Below are positions 49,436 to 59,545 of a DNA stretch of 64,000 bases, piece by piece; positions within the stretch are counted from its first letter, which is position 1; each line of letters opens with the position of its first letter. The notes below the pieces were generated by a model. It was not told the DNA's origin and ran no database searches. It saw nothing but the letters and a program-made list of their open reading frames with translations. Source of the stretch: Tenebrio molitor (taxonomy: Eukaryota > Arthropoda > Insecta > Coleoptera > Tenebrionidae). A program made the position numbers and the translations under genes. The stretch spans positions 9,920,001 through 9,984,000 of the forward strand of contig NC_091051.1 of assembly GCF_963966145.1 (NCBI RefSeq), read 5' to 3'.

Positions 49436-52342
49436 TTTTAGGATAGGATATTTGATTCTTTTGGATTTTTTTAAAACTTTCAAAACTCGTTGGGCCACTT
49501 GATTTTGTAGTTTTAAGTGGTGTCTGTTTGATGTCGTGATTCGAGACAGTGACAGTGTGTAGAGTGTTTCTTGCGGTGTATCAAATTACTGTATACCTTA
49601 GAAGTACATATAACATTTACAGTATCTGTCCCTAGTTATTTAGCAAAGTCCCAACCAACCTTTTGCAAGTCAAAATACAGTTAACGATATTTTCTCTTTT
49701 GATAAATTAATATTATTGCTATTACAATTGTTAGAAAAATATTTGTACCTGTAACTCTGAGCGGAGTAGAAATACTTCAAGTCCTACGAGTGAAGGCGGC
49801 TCGACCGAGTCAAATGTAAGGTCATTTGAAGCATTTGTCACCATTTATTTATCATTTACACGAAATATTTAATAATTAAATTATCCTTATTAAAATAAAG
49901 CCTCTAAAAAAGCAAAATAACGAAATTATTACCCATTATTTAACCGGTTCCACTGTGGTGTAAGACGAGTCGCCCTTTGTGGGCGTGTCCTTGGAGGTCA
50001 GATCAGATGTCAAATGTCAAAAATAGAGCAAGGTGGTCCTTCAGTGTTATGTTTATGATATCATTTACTATTATACACATCAAAAAAAAGCAGATTCATA
50101 GAAGTCGTACTGATATGCAGGAGTATGACTTTCTTTCTTACTGCTGCAATTCTTCCTTTTTCGGCGAACAGTTTATAGTAATTTAATAAACTAGTTTGTT
50201 AATGAAGGCGATTAATAATCGAAACTGTTGAGTTGAGATTATTAATCATACATTAACAAACGAGTTGATTACAAATTTTTTTCGTTGATCGCAAACTTTT
50301 TTTTTGTAACAAAATTTCAAATTAAAGCCAAATCAAAACCAATTTCTTCTTTTTCGATAAAGATGAGACCTTATAAAATACCTTCATCCTTTTTTTGTCG
50401 TCAGGGTAGGCCATTTTAAAAATTTTCAACACTTTCTATTCACTTTTCCATAAAGAGTGTCAGAAGACGTCAACTCCATTCTATTCAATTTCACGTAAAA
50501 ATCACGGTTGCTAGAAAACCTAGTTATCATCAAAACGTCAAAATCGCAAAAATCGTTGATTAATGAAAAATAGTGTATTAATGAGGTCTATTAATACGAG
50601 TACACTATATTTTAGACAAAATAATTCATTAATATTGAAATTAACAAGCGGTCAACGGAAAAACCATTTAATGAAAGTAAATAAAACAGATATATTATTA
50701 AAGGGAATTCGATAAACTGGATAATTTATATTTTTAGACAATTAATAAAATACCCTTAAACAAGGAACAAGGTTAACGTAAGCTGGAAAGTCTCAAGGGC
50801 GAAAATTCCTACCCTTCCTATCTTTCTTAATTATTAATGACCTGTCTGGCTTAGTAAAATCAACGCTTATGATATGACTTTATTCGCATCAGCCATATCT
50901 ATCAACTAACTAATTAATTTTAAGGACTAATTACCACAAAGTTTTTACACATTTTCGTACGTTGTAATCTAAGTCTAAGAATTACGAAGAAAATCTAGTT
51001 ACAAAAAAAAAGATGTGTTTTTGCGTGGTAGGCAAACTTGACTTTAATAAAGTCTCTTTTAATGTGTTTCGCATAACACAAAGATTAATATAATCAAAAT
51101 CAATTAGCTTTTTACGTTTTTGTAGCGCAAGCAAAGGCAGGAATTAAATGTCAAAACGTTTTTTGATTCTGACGCCTTCGTATTAATTTTTCAGCGTTGA
51201 AAGAGTAATACAGCCCATAAAATGGTGATAAAATTTAAATAAACTGTTGAGAATATAAAAGAAATTGCTTTATAATTTACTGGTATATTTTCATGACGTT
51301 AAAATTTCGTGGAAAAAATAAAATTATGTACATTTAAGGGCGCGATTATGCCCCGAGGACCGTTCGTTATTTTATCCTTAATTTCGACAGCTCCTTCTGC
51401 GAAGAAAATCAAAGCTGTGACGGCAGATAAATTTATTTTTTATCATTTAGTGCGGTCGAGGGCGGAAGCGCTCCGGGCCTCCCGACAATTTAAGTTGTTG
51501 ACAATAAAGCAATTTTTGAGATCGGAAATGGCACCTCTGGGTGCGTTGACCGTTCCCGTCTCTGGCCCCTTTGTGGCGGTCGCCAAGCTTTTTATTTTAA
51601 TAGAAGTACGCAGGAAGTTAGCGGGAACAATTGCAGCGGATAAAACAAACCGCCGAGTTGGTGGCAGGAACGCAACACAAAACCACACCTCGGGCGGCTG
51701 TCCTGCAGCGGCATTAATTACAACAGTGAGATCTCGGAAATGAATGTCGTGGCTTCCTTTATCTCAGTCGGGTGTTATTGTATTGCGTCTGGAAAGCTGG
51801 GAAAGTGGTGGCGTTCCACTCTCGGGATGTTTACGCGGCCACAGTTAGAGGTTGAGAGATTCATGTTAGGCTAATTCCAGACGAGTGAGAGAAGGATCAT
51901 TTTACCGTGGCGTTCCCGTTTATTGCTTGTTAAGGGTGCTATTCTAACCTCTCACTTGTTTGTTTGACGGTTTAGTACCTCGCAGTCCCGAGGGAAAGAT
52001 TCATTCACTTTCAGCTGATTTTCATAATAATTGCTGAGTGCACGCTTTGCTCTCTAATAAGCCAATTTCAATCTCTTTAACCTAAGCAGTCGACCCGCTA
52101 AACCGTTTCTGTCGAAATCCCTTGACAAAAACTACAAACAACAGTTCGTGTAAGCACAGAAACATTATTACAAAATATATTAAATTTCGATCAGGGGTGG
52201 TTTTGTTTTTAGACCACCACCAGTTATTTTTGTGTTTGTCTTTCCGAGAATTTCTTTCCATCGATACTGTTTAAATTATTTTCAGGCGATCAGTGGTGAT
52301 CGGTTTGATTCAATTATGTACAGCACACATCGTGTTCTATTA
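49436..52342. other. Non-coding DNA with a GC-richer island
   Basis: 51300-52200 is a GC-richer stretch. It gives overlapping frames on both strands (51309-51743 plus, 51443-51688 minus) without recognisable domains. Reading on both strands of one GC-rich tract is typical of chance frames. A CpG-bearing repeat-like stretch lies at 49751-49850. Confidence 0.35.
50190..50265. repeat. Short foldback
   Basis: actagtttgttaatgaaggc plus gattaataatc pairs with gattattaatcatacattaa plus caaacgagt. About 76 bases in all. Confidence 0.6.
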
Positions 52343-52598
52343 TACAGGTTATGATTAAGTAACGCACAAAATTCAGAAAACGTAAAGTAATAATTTTTGA
52401 AAAAAATGCAAAATCGTAGTTTCCCATTTGAAAAAAATATTAATGACGTCATAACTTTGACAAATTTGACCCAATTTTTTTTCTATATATGTTAGAAGAT
52501 GCAGAATTAAAAAAAAATGTTTGATGTGTTTTGCATTTTTTTCAAAGATTAATACTGTGCGTTTTATGAATTTTGTGCGTTAATTTATCATAACCCTG
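52343..52598. mobile_element. MITE, 256 bp, TACAGGTT ends
   Basis: The left arm tacaggttatgattaagtaa followed by cgcacaaaattca mirrors tgaattttgtgcgttaattt plus atcataaccctg on the right. Arms of about 38 bases. No coding frame. It contains a central run of low-complexity AT sequence. Confidence 0.75.
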
Positions 52599-52719
52599 CC
52601 TTGTTATTACAAAGAACAAGTCGAAAATGACGAATGATGCTGAATGTTTAAAAAACAATAATATTGAAGAAGGCAATATTTAATAAGAAAAAAATCAGTG
52701 CTAATTTAAATTTATTTAC

Positions 52720-52947
52720 GAAATTTTTGATGCAGCCAACATTACATTTGCACCGATTATTTGGATTTAAACAATATATATTTAAATTTTATACAATATA
52801 GTTAACATGCCCGACATTACATTTGTCAAATTTAATAATAATCATTATGTGGAATAATTACACAAACTACAACACTATGGGAGACATGTATTCTTGGTTG
52901 CATCACAAATTTTCTTAGGATCATTATTACTCGTAAATCACCTTGTA
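52720..52947. mobile_element. TACAGGG-family MITE, left-truncated copy of 37511-37773
   Basis: From gatgcagccaacattacatt onward the sequence matches the 37511 element through to the right end attactcgtaaatcaccttgt. The first 50 or so bases of the family are missing. The internal blocks (catttgcacc, acattacatttgtcaaattt) are shared. Confidence 0.8.
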
Positions 52948-53923
52948 TACACAAATAAACTAAATGAGTACAAAGCAAAAGAAAAGTTTGTTTTATTGTT
53001 ATCCTTTTCAAATTATCTTGAAACATTCTTGGATGTTGTTTCGCTAAAAATAACTTGGCCTCATATTTTATAGCAATATTTTTTTTGTATGGGTTTGTCT
53101 TTACAATGTTGTACTTTGCAATTATTCATCATTATTTTTAAATTTGGTTATACATTAGAATTTGTACTACAAAAGAGATATACATTTCGCTATTCATTTT
53201 GATTTGTAATGAAACAGTTTTCACTACAAATTAATTTAACGTTACAATAACTCAGATATGTATAAACTAAAAATGAAAACTTTGAATTACCTTCTTTGTC
53301 AAAAAGGGGTTAAGAAATTAACTAAGTTTTAATTCATTAAAGTCTTTTAAATTTAAATTTACAGAATGTTCTTTCTCGATAAATGGCTGTCAGTAACGTT
53401 ATAATAACCAACAACCAATTAATTTTGCTCTGAGAAAATTTTCGGTTACTAATTTATACGCAAACGAAGTTAATAATTTGGTGAGAAAAAAAATGCATTA
53501 TTAATTTAAACTTCTTTCTGTTGTCCTCTTAATAAAATAACACTAGACAACAAGTAAAAATACAATAAGTGTATATAAGTGTATATAATTTTTATTTTTT
53601 CTAATTAATTGTTAGATTAATTGATTATTCGTATGTCCTACTTTCATTTCTCTTGATTTATTTTTTATTTTCTTCTGTAAAACTTCCGCAAGAGTAGTCC
53701 AAAGTCTTCTTCAATTGTTTTGTTTCTTTTTTTATCATCTGTGCTTGCAATTTCAATACTCTCGCATTATTTTCATATAATTGATTTTCTGGGTTCCACT
53801 TAAATTATGTACATATAAAATATATATCTTATAACTTTTGTATTAACAACTGTTTGCTCTAGGATATTCATGACAAACATATTTAATATTTATACTTTAT
53901 TCAAAACACAATACATAGTTAGG
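52948..53923. other. AT-rich non-coding DNA
   Basis: No supported feature. A short duplicated block (gtgtatataagtgtatataat) occurs near 53570. Confidence 0.35.
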
Positions 53924-54352
53924 TACGGTCGGTGGACAAATAAAACTGGGACACTTAAAATTTAATCTATGTAAATCAGACCATTGAATTGTCAACATAT
54001 TTGTCAGTGTCTATATAATACCGGGTGATCAAGAAGGACTGTTTAAGTTGGCAATACAATTAAGAAAATTTTTATTTATAACACTGTAACTGGATATGTT
54101 TTGTTGGTTTATTTGACAAATATCTGATATAGGTATAGCATTAACAACGACAAGCCACCAACAACCGGAAGTTACTCCTGTTATACGATTTAAAATACGA
54201 TTCAGTGTTACCAACTTAAACAGTCCTTATTGATCACCCCGTATGTCATACCAAAGTTAACCTATTTGTGATAAAGCCGTAATTAAACGATGCAAATTTG
54301 TAAATTTTGACTTATGTGATTGTCATTTTTGTCCCAGCTTTATTTGTCCATT
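53924..54352. mobile_element. Tc1/mariner-like MITE interrupted by another MITE
   Basis: The left end tacggtcggtggacaaataa plus aactgggaca matches the reverse complement of gtcccagctttatttgtcca on the right. The outermost right bases are degraded. The right part (54244-54352) matches 3185-3300. In between sits the 54019-54243 MITE, inserted later. Confidence 0.75.
54019..54243. mobile_element. TACCGGG-ended MITE nested in a Tc1-like MITE, 225 bp
   Basis: The left end taccgggtgatcaagaagga and the right end tccttattgatcaccccgta are inverted repeats. They continue to ctgtttaagttggcaa / ttaccaacttaaacag. A TA dinucleotide at each junction fits a TA target duplication. It splits the surrounding element, so it arrived later. 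Confidence 0.8.
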
Positions 54353-56039
54353 ACAATTTATAATTTTATTTATATACTTTTCTCATGAGATCAAGCATGA
54401 GAAGGCGAAATTTCACTTGACAAAAGCTATCTTTAATATTGATTTGTTGATTTGAGGTTTAGTAAGTTTTGCTGCTTCATAAAATACCAAAAAATCTGTG
54501 TCAATAAACGATTTTTCACTGAGAATGAAACATTTTTTTAATAAGAGATTCGAGAAAAAGTTCCGTGGACTCATATTCAGGTTGGACCAAAGGATTTTTA
54601 CGAGTTCACCAACAAATTCTTTTATGAAAGTGTCTCGGGTAAAAATGCGGCCTTGCGAGATTGGCCGGAAAACTATCACCGCAGGAAAATAAAGTGTGAA
54701 ATAAAACATTGTCAGAAATTGGTAGGCCCGTTGTTGTTTATATTGTTTGGAACAAGATATGGAAAGAAAAGCAATTGTCAACATACATATAAATCGTAAG
54801 CCGATAAATCCGAACGGGAACGATACAGGCACCAAATCTCATCTTTGCCGGGAAATATAAAATAAAAAACCTTATATTTCTGATATTGCAAGTCCTGGAT
54901 TTCTTAGAGCAATTTGTGCCGTATGTTTCTACCGTTTTACATAATAAAACACGAGGAATACAAACAAAATATGAAAAAATCGCCAACCTAAGGAACAATC
55001 AATTCTTTCCGTCAATCCTTCGGGTGAAACGCACTAATGTTTCAGACGCAATATAACATCATAATAAAGGCAATGGATTGTGCAATACGGCAAAAAATTT
55101 ACATGATGTCTTATATGGACCCAGACTATGACGCCATCTGGTTCTTATGGCTTGTACAGCCACGCTTACAAGTAGGGATTTTATAATAAAATAGCAATCG
55201 CCGTTCGGACAAATTGCACCCAAAACCCCATTCTTTCGTCCTACTGAATAAATTACAACAGTTATTTTTTAACGAGCCCATTTGACTGACTTAACAACAA
55301 TGTTCATGCAACATTTATTGCTCCCAAAACCCACTAAATATTTCAAAAGAAATTAATCGACTGTTCGTAACGTCCTATCAACTTGAATTTTAATCTAATT
55401 ACCGACAAGTGACACAATTAAACCGTAATCGATAAAACCTCATGACGATTAACTATTTAACGCGAAACAAAAATAGCCATTGCACACATCGTGAAGCAGA
55501 TTAAGAAGTTTCCTCAATAAATTACGAAAAGTTACGACCATTAAGTTTAATTTCTGTACAGTGAGATAAATCAATGATCTTAAACTGGAATTTCGTCCCA
55601 GCTCTCGAGGATTTTCTGATTTATTGGCTGAGAAAGGTTACATGGCTTGGTCTTTTTGTATGAGAAAGACGATTAGTGACAGATGCTAAGCTATTTCTAA
55701 CATCATAACGAAATTGAAATCGGGATTTAGGGCACGGTGATTTATTTTTGCTGGACACGCAGCTTAATTGCGTGGAAGCGGTGGCGTTAAAAAGAAGATT
55801 GTCTCATTTGCTAATTAAATATTTTTTCCAACTCTGCCCATACATAATACATTTTATTATTAATACCTGCCAAACTACTGCATTAAATGTAATCAATACG
55901 CATTATTCAAACCCAAACAAATTGTCATTTTTAATCGTTTAAAAACAAAATCTTTGATACTTGTAAATTGCTTGTACTTTTGTTTTAAATTATTTTTTAA
56001 AATCATTTATGAATACTCGTAAAATGATTACAATCTATT
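54353..56039. other. Non-coding DNA
   Basis: Overlapping frames on both strands (54413-54835 minus, 54498-54692 plus, 54738-54998 minus) lack recognisable domains. I treat them as chance. Confidence 0.35.
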
Positions 56040-56525
56040 GTAAAAAAAAACGGGAATTTTACGTACTCATAAGCGGACGAAAAGTAATTCTTTTTCGGAC
56101 GCGCTTTTTTGGACGCTGACCGTGGCGCCATCTGTTGGTCTGTTTAGTAAGTTAGCAACGAAACCGACAAAACCGATAATTGTTCGGTCATCATAAATTA
56201 TGTAAATAAGTATCTAATTGTATTGCAAATTTGTAGTAAATTTCTAGTTTTGTTGGCAAGTTGATAATAAATACAATAACAAAAATTGTTAATATGTATT
56301 AATAAATTTCTCTATTTGAAAAGGTGGATCCAAAATAAATTTGTAATTTTTCCAATGATGTCTTTTGCTTTGTAGTTTGTGCGGTCGCCTAAAAAATGTA
56401 ATGTACACCTCTTTCTGCCAAAAGCGCCTTTTGTCCTCGCCTGATTTCAAGCCTCGGCTGCGCCTCGACCAGAAAACTCAGACCCGGACGAAAAGAATGC
56501 ACTTTTTGGCCCTGATACACAAATA
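56040..56525 (-). repeat. Interspersed repeat, copy 2 (inverse of copy 1)
   Basis: The reverse complement aligns with 3948-4410 along its whole length, with small indels. It begins with an A-run and acgggaattttacgtact (the family's right end in this orientation) and ends near caaataactatt. It lies 52 kb from copy 1, in the opposite orientation. Confidence 0.75.
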
Positions 56526-56784
56526 ACTATTTTTATAATTATCATAATCAGGCTACGAAGAATCATTTATGCCGAACTATGACAATAAAATTGTGACTGG
56601 TGCGATATTTTAGAAAAAAATGAAATAATTATTGATTTTTCATTTTTAGTAAATTATGGTTAAAAATAAAATTAAGGCAATTTGTTTCTACACAAAAGAG
56701 TTTATTTGGCATCAATATTAATGAAGCCACACTCCCAAATCTATTTTCAAAGATGTTCCATAATGAATACTAATTATTATCTAT
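56526..56784. other. AT-rich spacer
   Basis: No supported feature between the repeat and the 5S-like array. Confidence 0.35.
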
Positions 56785-56944
56785 GATGAATGTCGTGTAA
56801 AGAGTGGGCGTTACAGCAAAAATAAATAATAATATGAAATAGTGTTTTCAAAGGAACTATCATTACCTACTGATATAAATATCGGTAATGATAAATAAAT
56901 CTGGCCTCGATGCCGTGCTCTTTTTTTATAACAATAATACGGCG

Positions 56945-57065
56945 GCGTCGCTACTACGAAAGCTGTACATACATGGTGTACATATCATCATTCGCTCAGC
57001 GAAGCAGTGTCAGTTGGAGTCAGTATTTGAATGGGTGACCGCTGGGGAAACTCTCGTTACGTTGT
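56945..57065 (+). pseudogene. 5S rRNA-like pseudogene, unit 1
   Basis: The 3' half resembles insect 5S rRNA: cagtatttgaatgggtgacc plus gctggggaaactc, which covers the internal control region (box C). The 5' half is weak (gtacatacatggtgtacata against the 5S 5' arm). Too many changes for a working 5S gene. A tata-like stretch (tttttttataac) lies about 20 bases upstream. Confidence 0.6.
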
Positions 57066-57284
57066 AATTTCAGTACTTCATAGATTCACTGCTTGATTTT
57101 AGTATTGTATGTAATGTGTAAGCATTAACACAACTAGACGTGGATGTCGCGTAAAAGGTGTGCGTAAAACAAAATAAATGATAATACAAAAAAGAATGCT
57201 TTCAAAGGAATTATCATAACTTGATGGAAATATCCGTAATGATAAATGAATCCGGCGTCGATGCCGCCGCCTCTTTTTATAATA

Positions 57285-57397
57285 CTGCAGCCCAGTCACT
57301 ATAAAAGCACTATCATTATTCGATCAATAAAATTAAGCAACATCGGGTGTGGTCAGTGTTTGGATTGGTGGCCGCTGGGAAAACTGTGTTTTTTTGT
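57285..57397 (+). pseudogene. 5S rRNA-like pseudogene, unit 2
   Basis: cgatcaataaaattaagcaa plus catcgggtgtggtcagtgtt, tggattggtggccgctggga and aaac match the 5S box A to box C order. The similarity is markedly better than in unit 1. The 5' third is diverged and a T-run (gtgttttttt) ends the segment. A ctctttttataa motif lies about 20 bases upstream. Confidence 0.7.
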
Positions 57398-57550
57398 AAC
57401 TTCAATACTTCATAGCTTCAGTATTTAATTTCATTCAGTAACTCCACCATACCTGCACGTCGTGTAAAAGTTTACTCGTAGAGCTTTCAAAGAAATTTGA
57501 AACAAACATTTGTATTGATAAATAAATCCTATCTCTCTTTTTATAATAAT

Positions 57551-59409
57551 AAATAAATGATAACGAGACCTTTCATTTTTAACGAGGAATTATGAAAGAG
57601 AATATTTTTCTTAGTAGGCCTATGTGAAAAAGTGGTTACAAATGAAAGTGTTTAAAATATTAAAAATTAATATTTTTGTCTGGCGGGTTCATATTTGTGA
57701 TATCTCGATTTCATTCTGATATTTCGCAGTTTTTTCCTTTTCCCTTTTTGATATTCTGATCTGGTGATTAGTTTGTAAGAAAATGCGGTATCGATTTTTT
57801 GTAAGTTTTCAATTAACTGTAGCAGCGTGTATTTTCTTGAGAATTTTAATTAACAGATTCTAGGTGTGCAGATTTCGATGTCGAACGTTGAACGTAGAGT
57901 GACATCCCTGAGGAAAGTTTTAAGATTATTAGACAAGCGGCTTCTAAAAAATGCTCGAACAAGAGGAGCTTTAAAAAATACGAGTCGAGTTTATCTAAAA
58001 TTATTGTCGGCGGCGTGTTTTTAAAGCGTCGCTGTTCAATGAAACATTTTATTAAGAACCGTTAATTTGGAAAATGTTCCCTAGACCCCGCCTAATGGCA
58101 AAAGATGGTTCCCGCAGCGTATTTAATCTGAAACAAAAGTGGAAGTTGGGACCGCAACAATACTGGGCGGTTTACATAAATATCTTAACTCAGTGGAGAC
58201 TTGTAATTCTACCTTCATGGTTTAAAAGTAAACCGCACTAAATCTCCGGGGTCCGGTCGAGTTGTTTTATTTTAAGAGTGCCGGGTTAACGGGTAGTTTA
58301 TTTTGAGCTTTGTGTATAATAATTATGAGATTACGTCTATTATCCTGCCGCCATACACGCGCTTGCAGAAGCGAGTTTAATGACGGATCGGTATCCGCCT
58401 GATTGAGTTTCCCGGTCAATTTGAGGATTTGTTAATTGCTGCTAGAATTGCTAACATTTTTATTCCTCCAATTAGGTTCGCTCGATTTCGTTACACAAAT
58501 TAACGGCTGTAATCGGATCTTTTTGCTCGGCTACGCTTTTACCGACTGCGAATGAATTAAATCCGCCCAATTTTTAGCCGAATCATTTCTGCCGAATATT
58601 TCCAGAACGATTAAAGTGTTTATCCTTGTAGCGACGCAAATCGATAAATCATCCAAGCTGAAGATTTTTGCTCGAGTAGTGAAACATGTCTTAACAACTA
58701 TACGATCCGACTGCAAATCTGGGACTTGATGAAAGGAGGGAAGCCGCACAAATTGCCCCAAATCCCCCTCGAACAATCAAAATGCGACAGTTGCACTGCA
58801 CAATTAAGCCGGGCGCCGTTTTGCCAACCGACAAAGATAATAGTTTTTATTGCGGAAAAGATTATCAGATAGGAAGGATAAAAAGGATCGTAAAGGAGCG
58901 GTGGCGATAACGACAATCGTAAACGTGAGAGACCACTTCCTTCTCGTTGCACTTCTCGAAATATTACTTAATCCGTTTGTAAATAAGACCGAATTAAAAT
59001 TTACAAAACCGCAAAAGTCGCTTCTCCAAAAAATCTCGTTTTAATTTTTTTTGGACGCACAGGGCACCGCAGGAGATCTTGTAATCTACGTATTCGTATT
59101 ACGATGACTTATGTCTTCTTCAGAGTGATTTATAATCTCACGTCTCTTAAGAAAAGACATCCATTTTTCTTCCTTTTTAATGTGTTTAAGATTTATCATA
59201 TAAAAACCCAGATATAAAAATAGAGGACGCAATCGCAAATATATACTTTGTGATGCATTAATAATTTAGTACCACCCACAAGCTTCATCCCTTACATAAA
59301 ATAATTTATTTAATTTTCTTGTGCAGTGAGATAAAAATACGAACTTTCATAAAATTGAATTTCTATGAAATTCTACTAAATTTAACTAGATAGTTGAACA
59401 AAAACGTAA
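57551..59409. other. Non-coding DNA with a GC-richer island
   Basis: 58000-59100 is a repeat-poor, GC-richer region with frames on both strands (58531-58952 minus, 58850-59044 plus), none recognisable. Confidence 0.35.
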
Positions 59410-59545
59410 CTAAATGGCTTTGTTAATCTCGTCCCACTTTACTTTCAAATTACCTATGCCTAAAATGTAAATAAAAGCTGACCCGGCGCCTCCACCAAAT
59501 TTGTTGCTTTTCACTTCGCTCTCGTCGACGTTGATAAAGACTCCG
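59410..59545 (-). CDS. Candidate 3'-terminal exon of an unidentified gene
   Basis: On the minus strand a T-run and tgtag are followed by an open 136-base stretch ending in TAG. After one leading base it encodes GVFINVDESEVKSN, then KFGGGAGSAFIYILG, then NLKVKWDEINKAI and the stop. The mix of charged residues, a glycine-rich turn and a hydrophobic strand looks like real protein. I do not recognise the family. The frame stays open upstream for some distance, so the splice acceptor is not forced. If real, this gene would run antisense inside the CARP-like intron. A pseudogene fragment is equally possible. Confidence 0.35.

Larger units (their letters stand above)
56785..57550 (+). repeat. Tandem array of 5S rDNA-like units
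   Basis: Three units begin with a tgtcgtgtaa-like motif at 56791, 57145 and 57458, spaced 354 and 313 bases. Each repeats a spacer with aataaatgata, tttcaaaggaa, a cggtaatgataaataaatc-like block and ctctttttataa. Units 1 and 2 then carry a 5S-like segment and a shared tail (gtaacttcaatacttcatag). Unit 3 has only spacer. This layout matches a decayed 5S rDNA cluster; a tandem 5S-derived SINE is the alternative. Confidence 0.7.

Noticed and set aside
51443..51688. Minus-strand frame overlapping 51309-51743
   Set aside because: Shadow of the same compositional tract.
51309..51743. 144-codon plus-strand frame, the longest outside the LINE
   Set aside because: No recognisable domain or splice sites. 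The opposite strand is also open over the same GC-richer stretch, typical of chance.
54413..54835. 140-codon minus-strand frame
   Set aside because: Hydrophobic start but no family resemblance, and overlapping open frames on the other strand.
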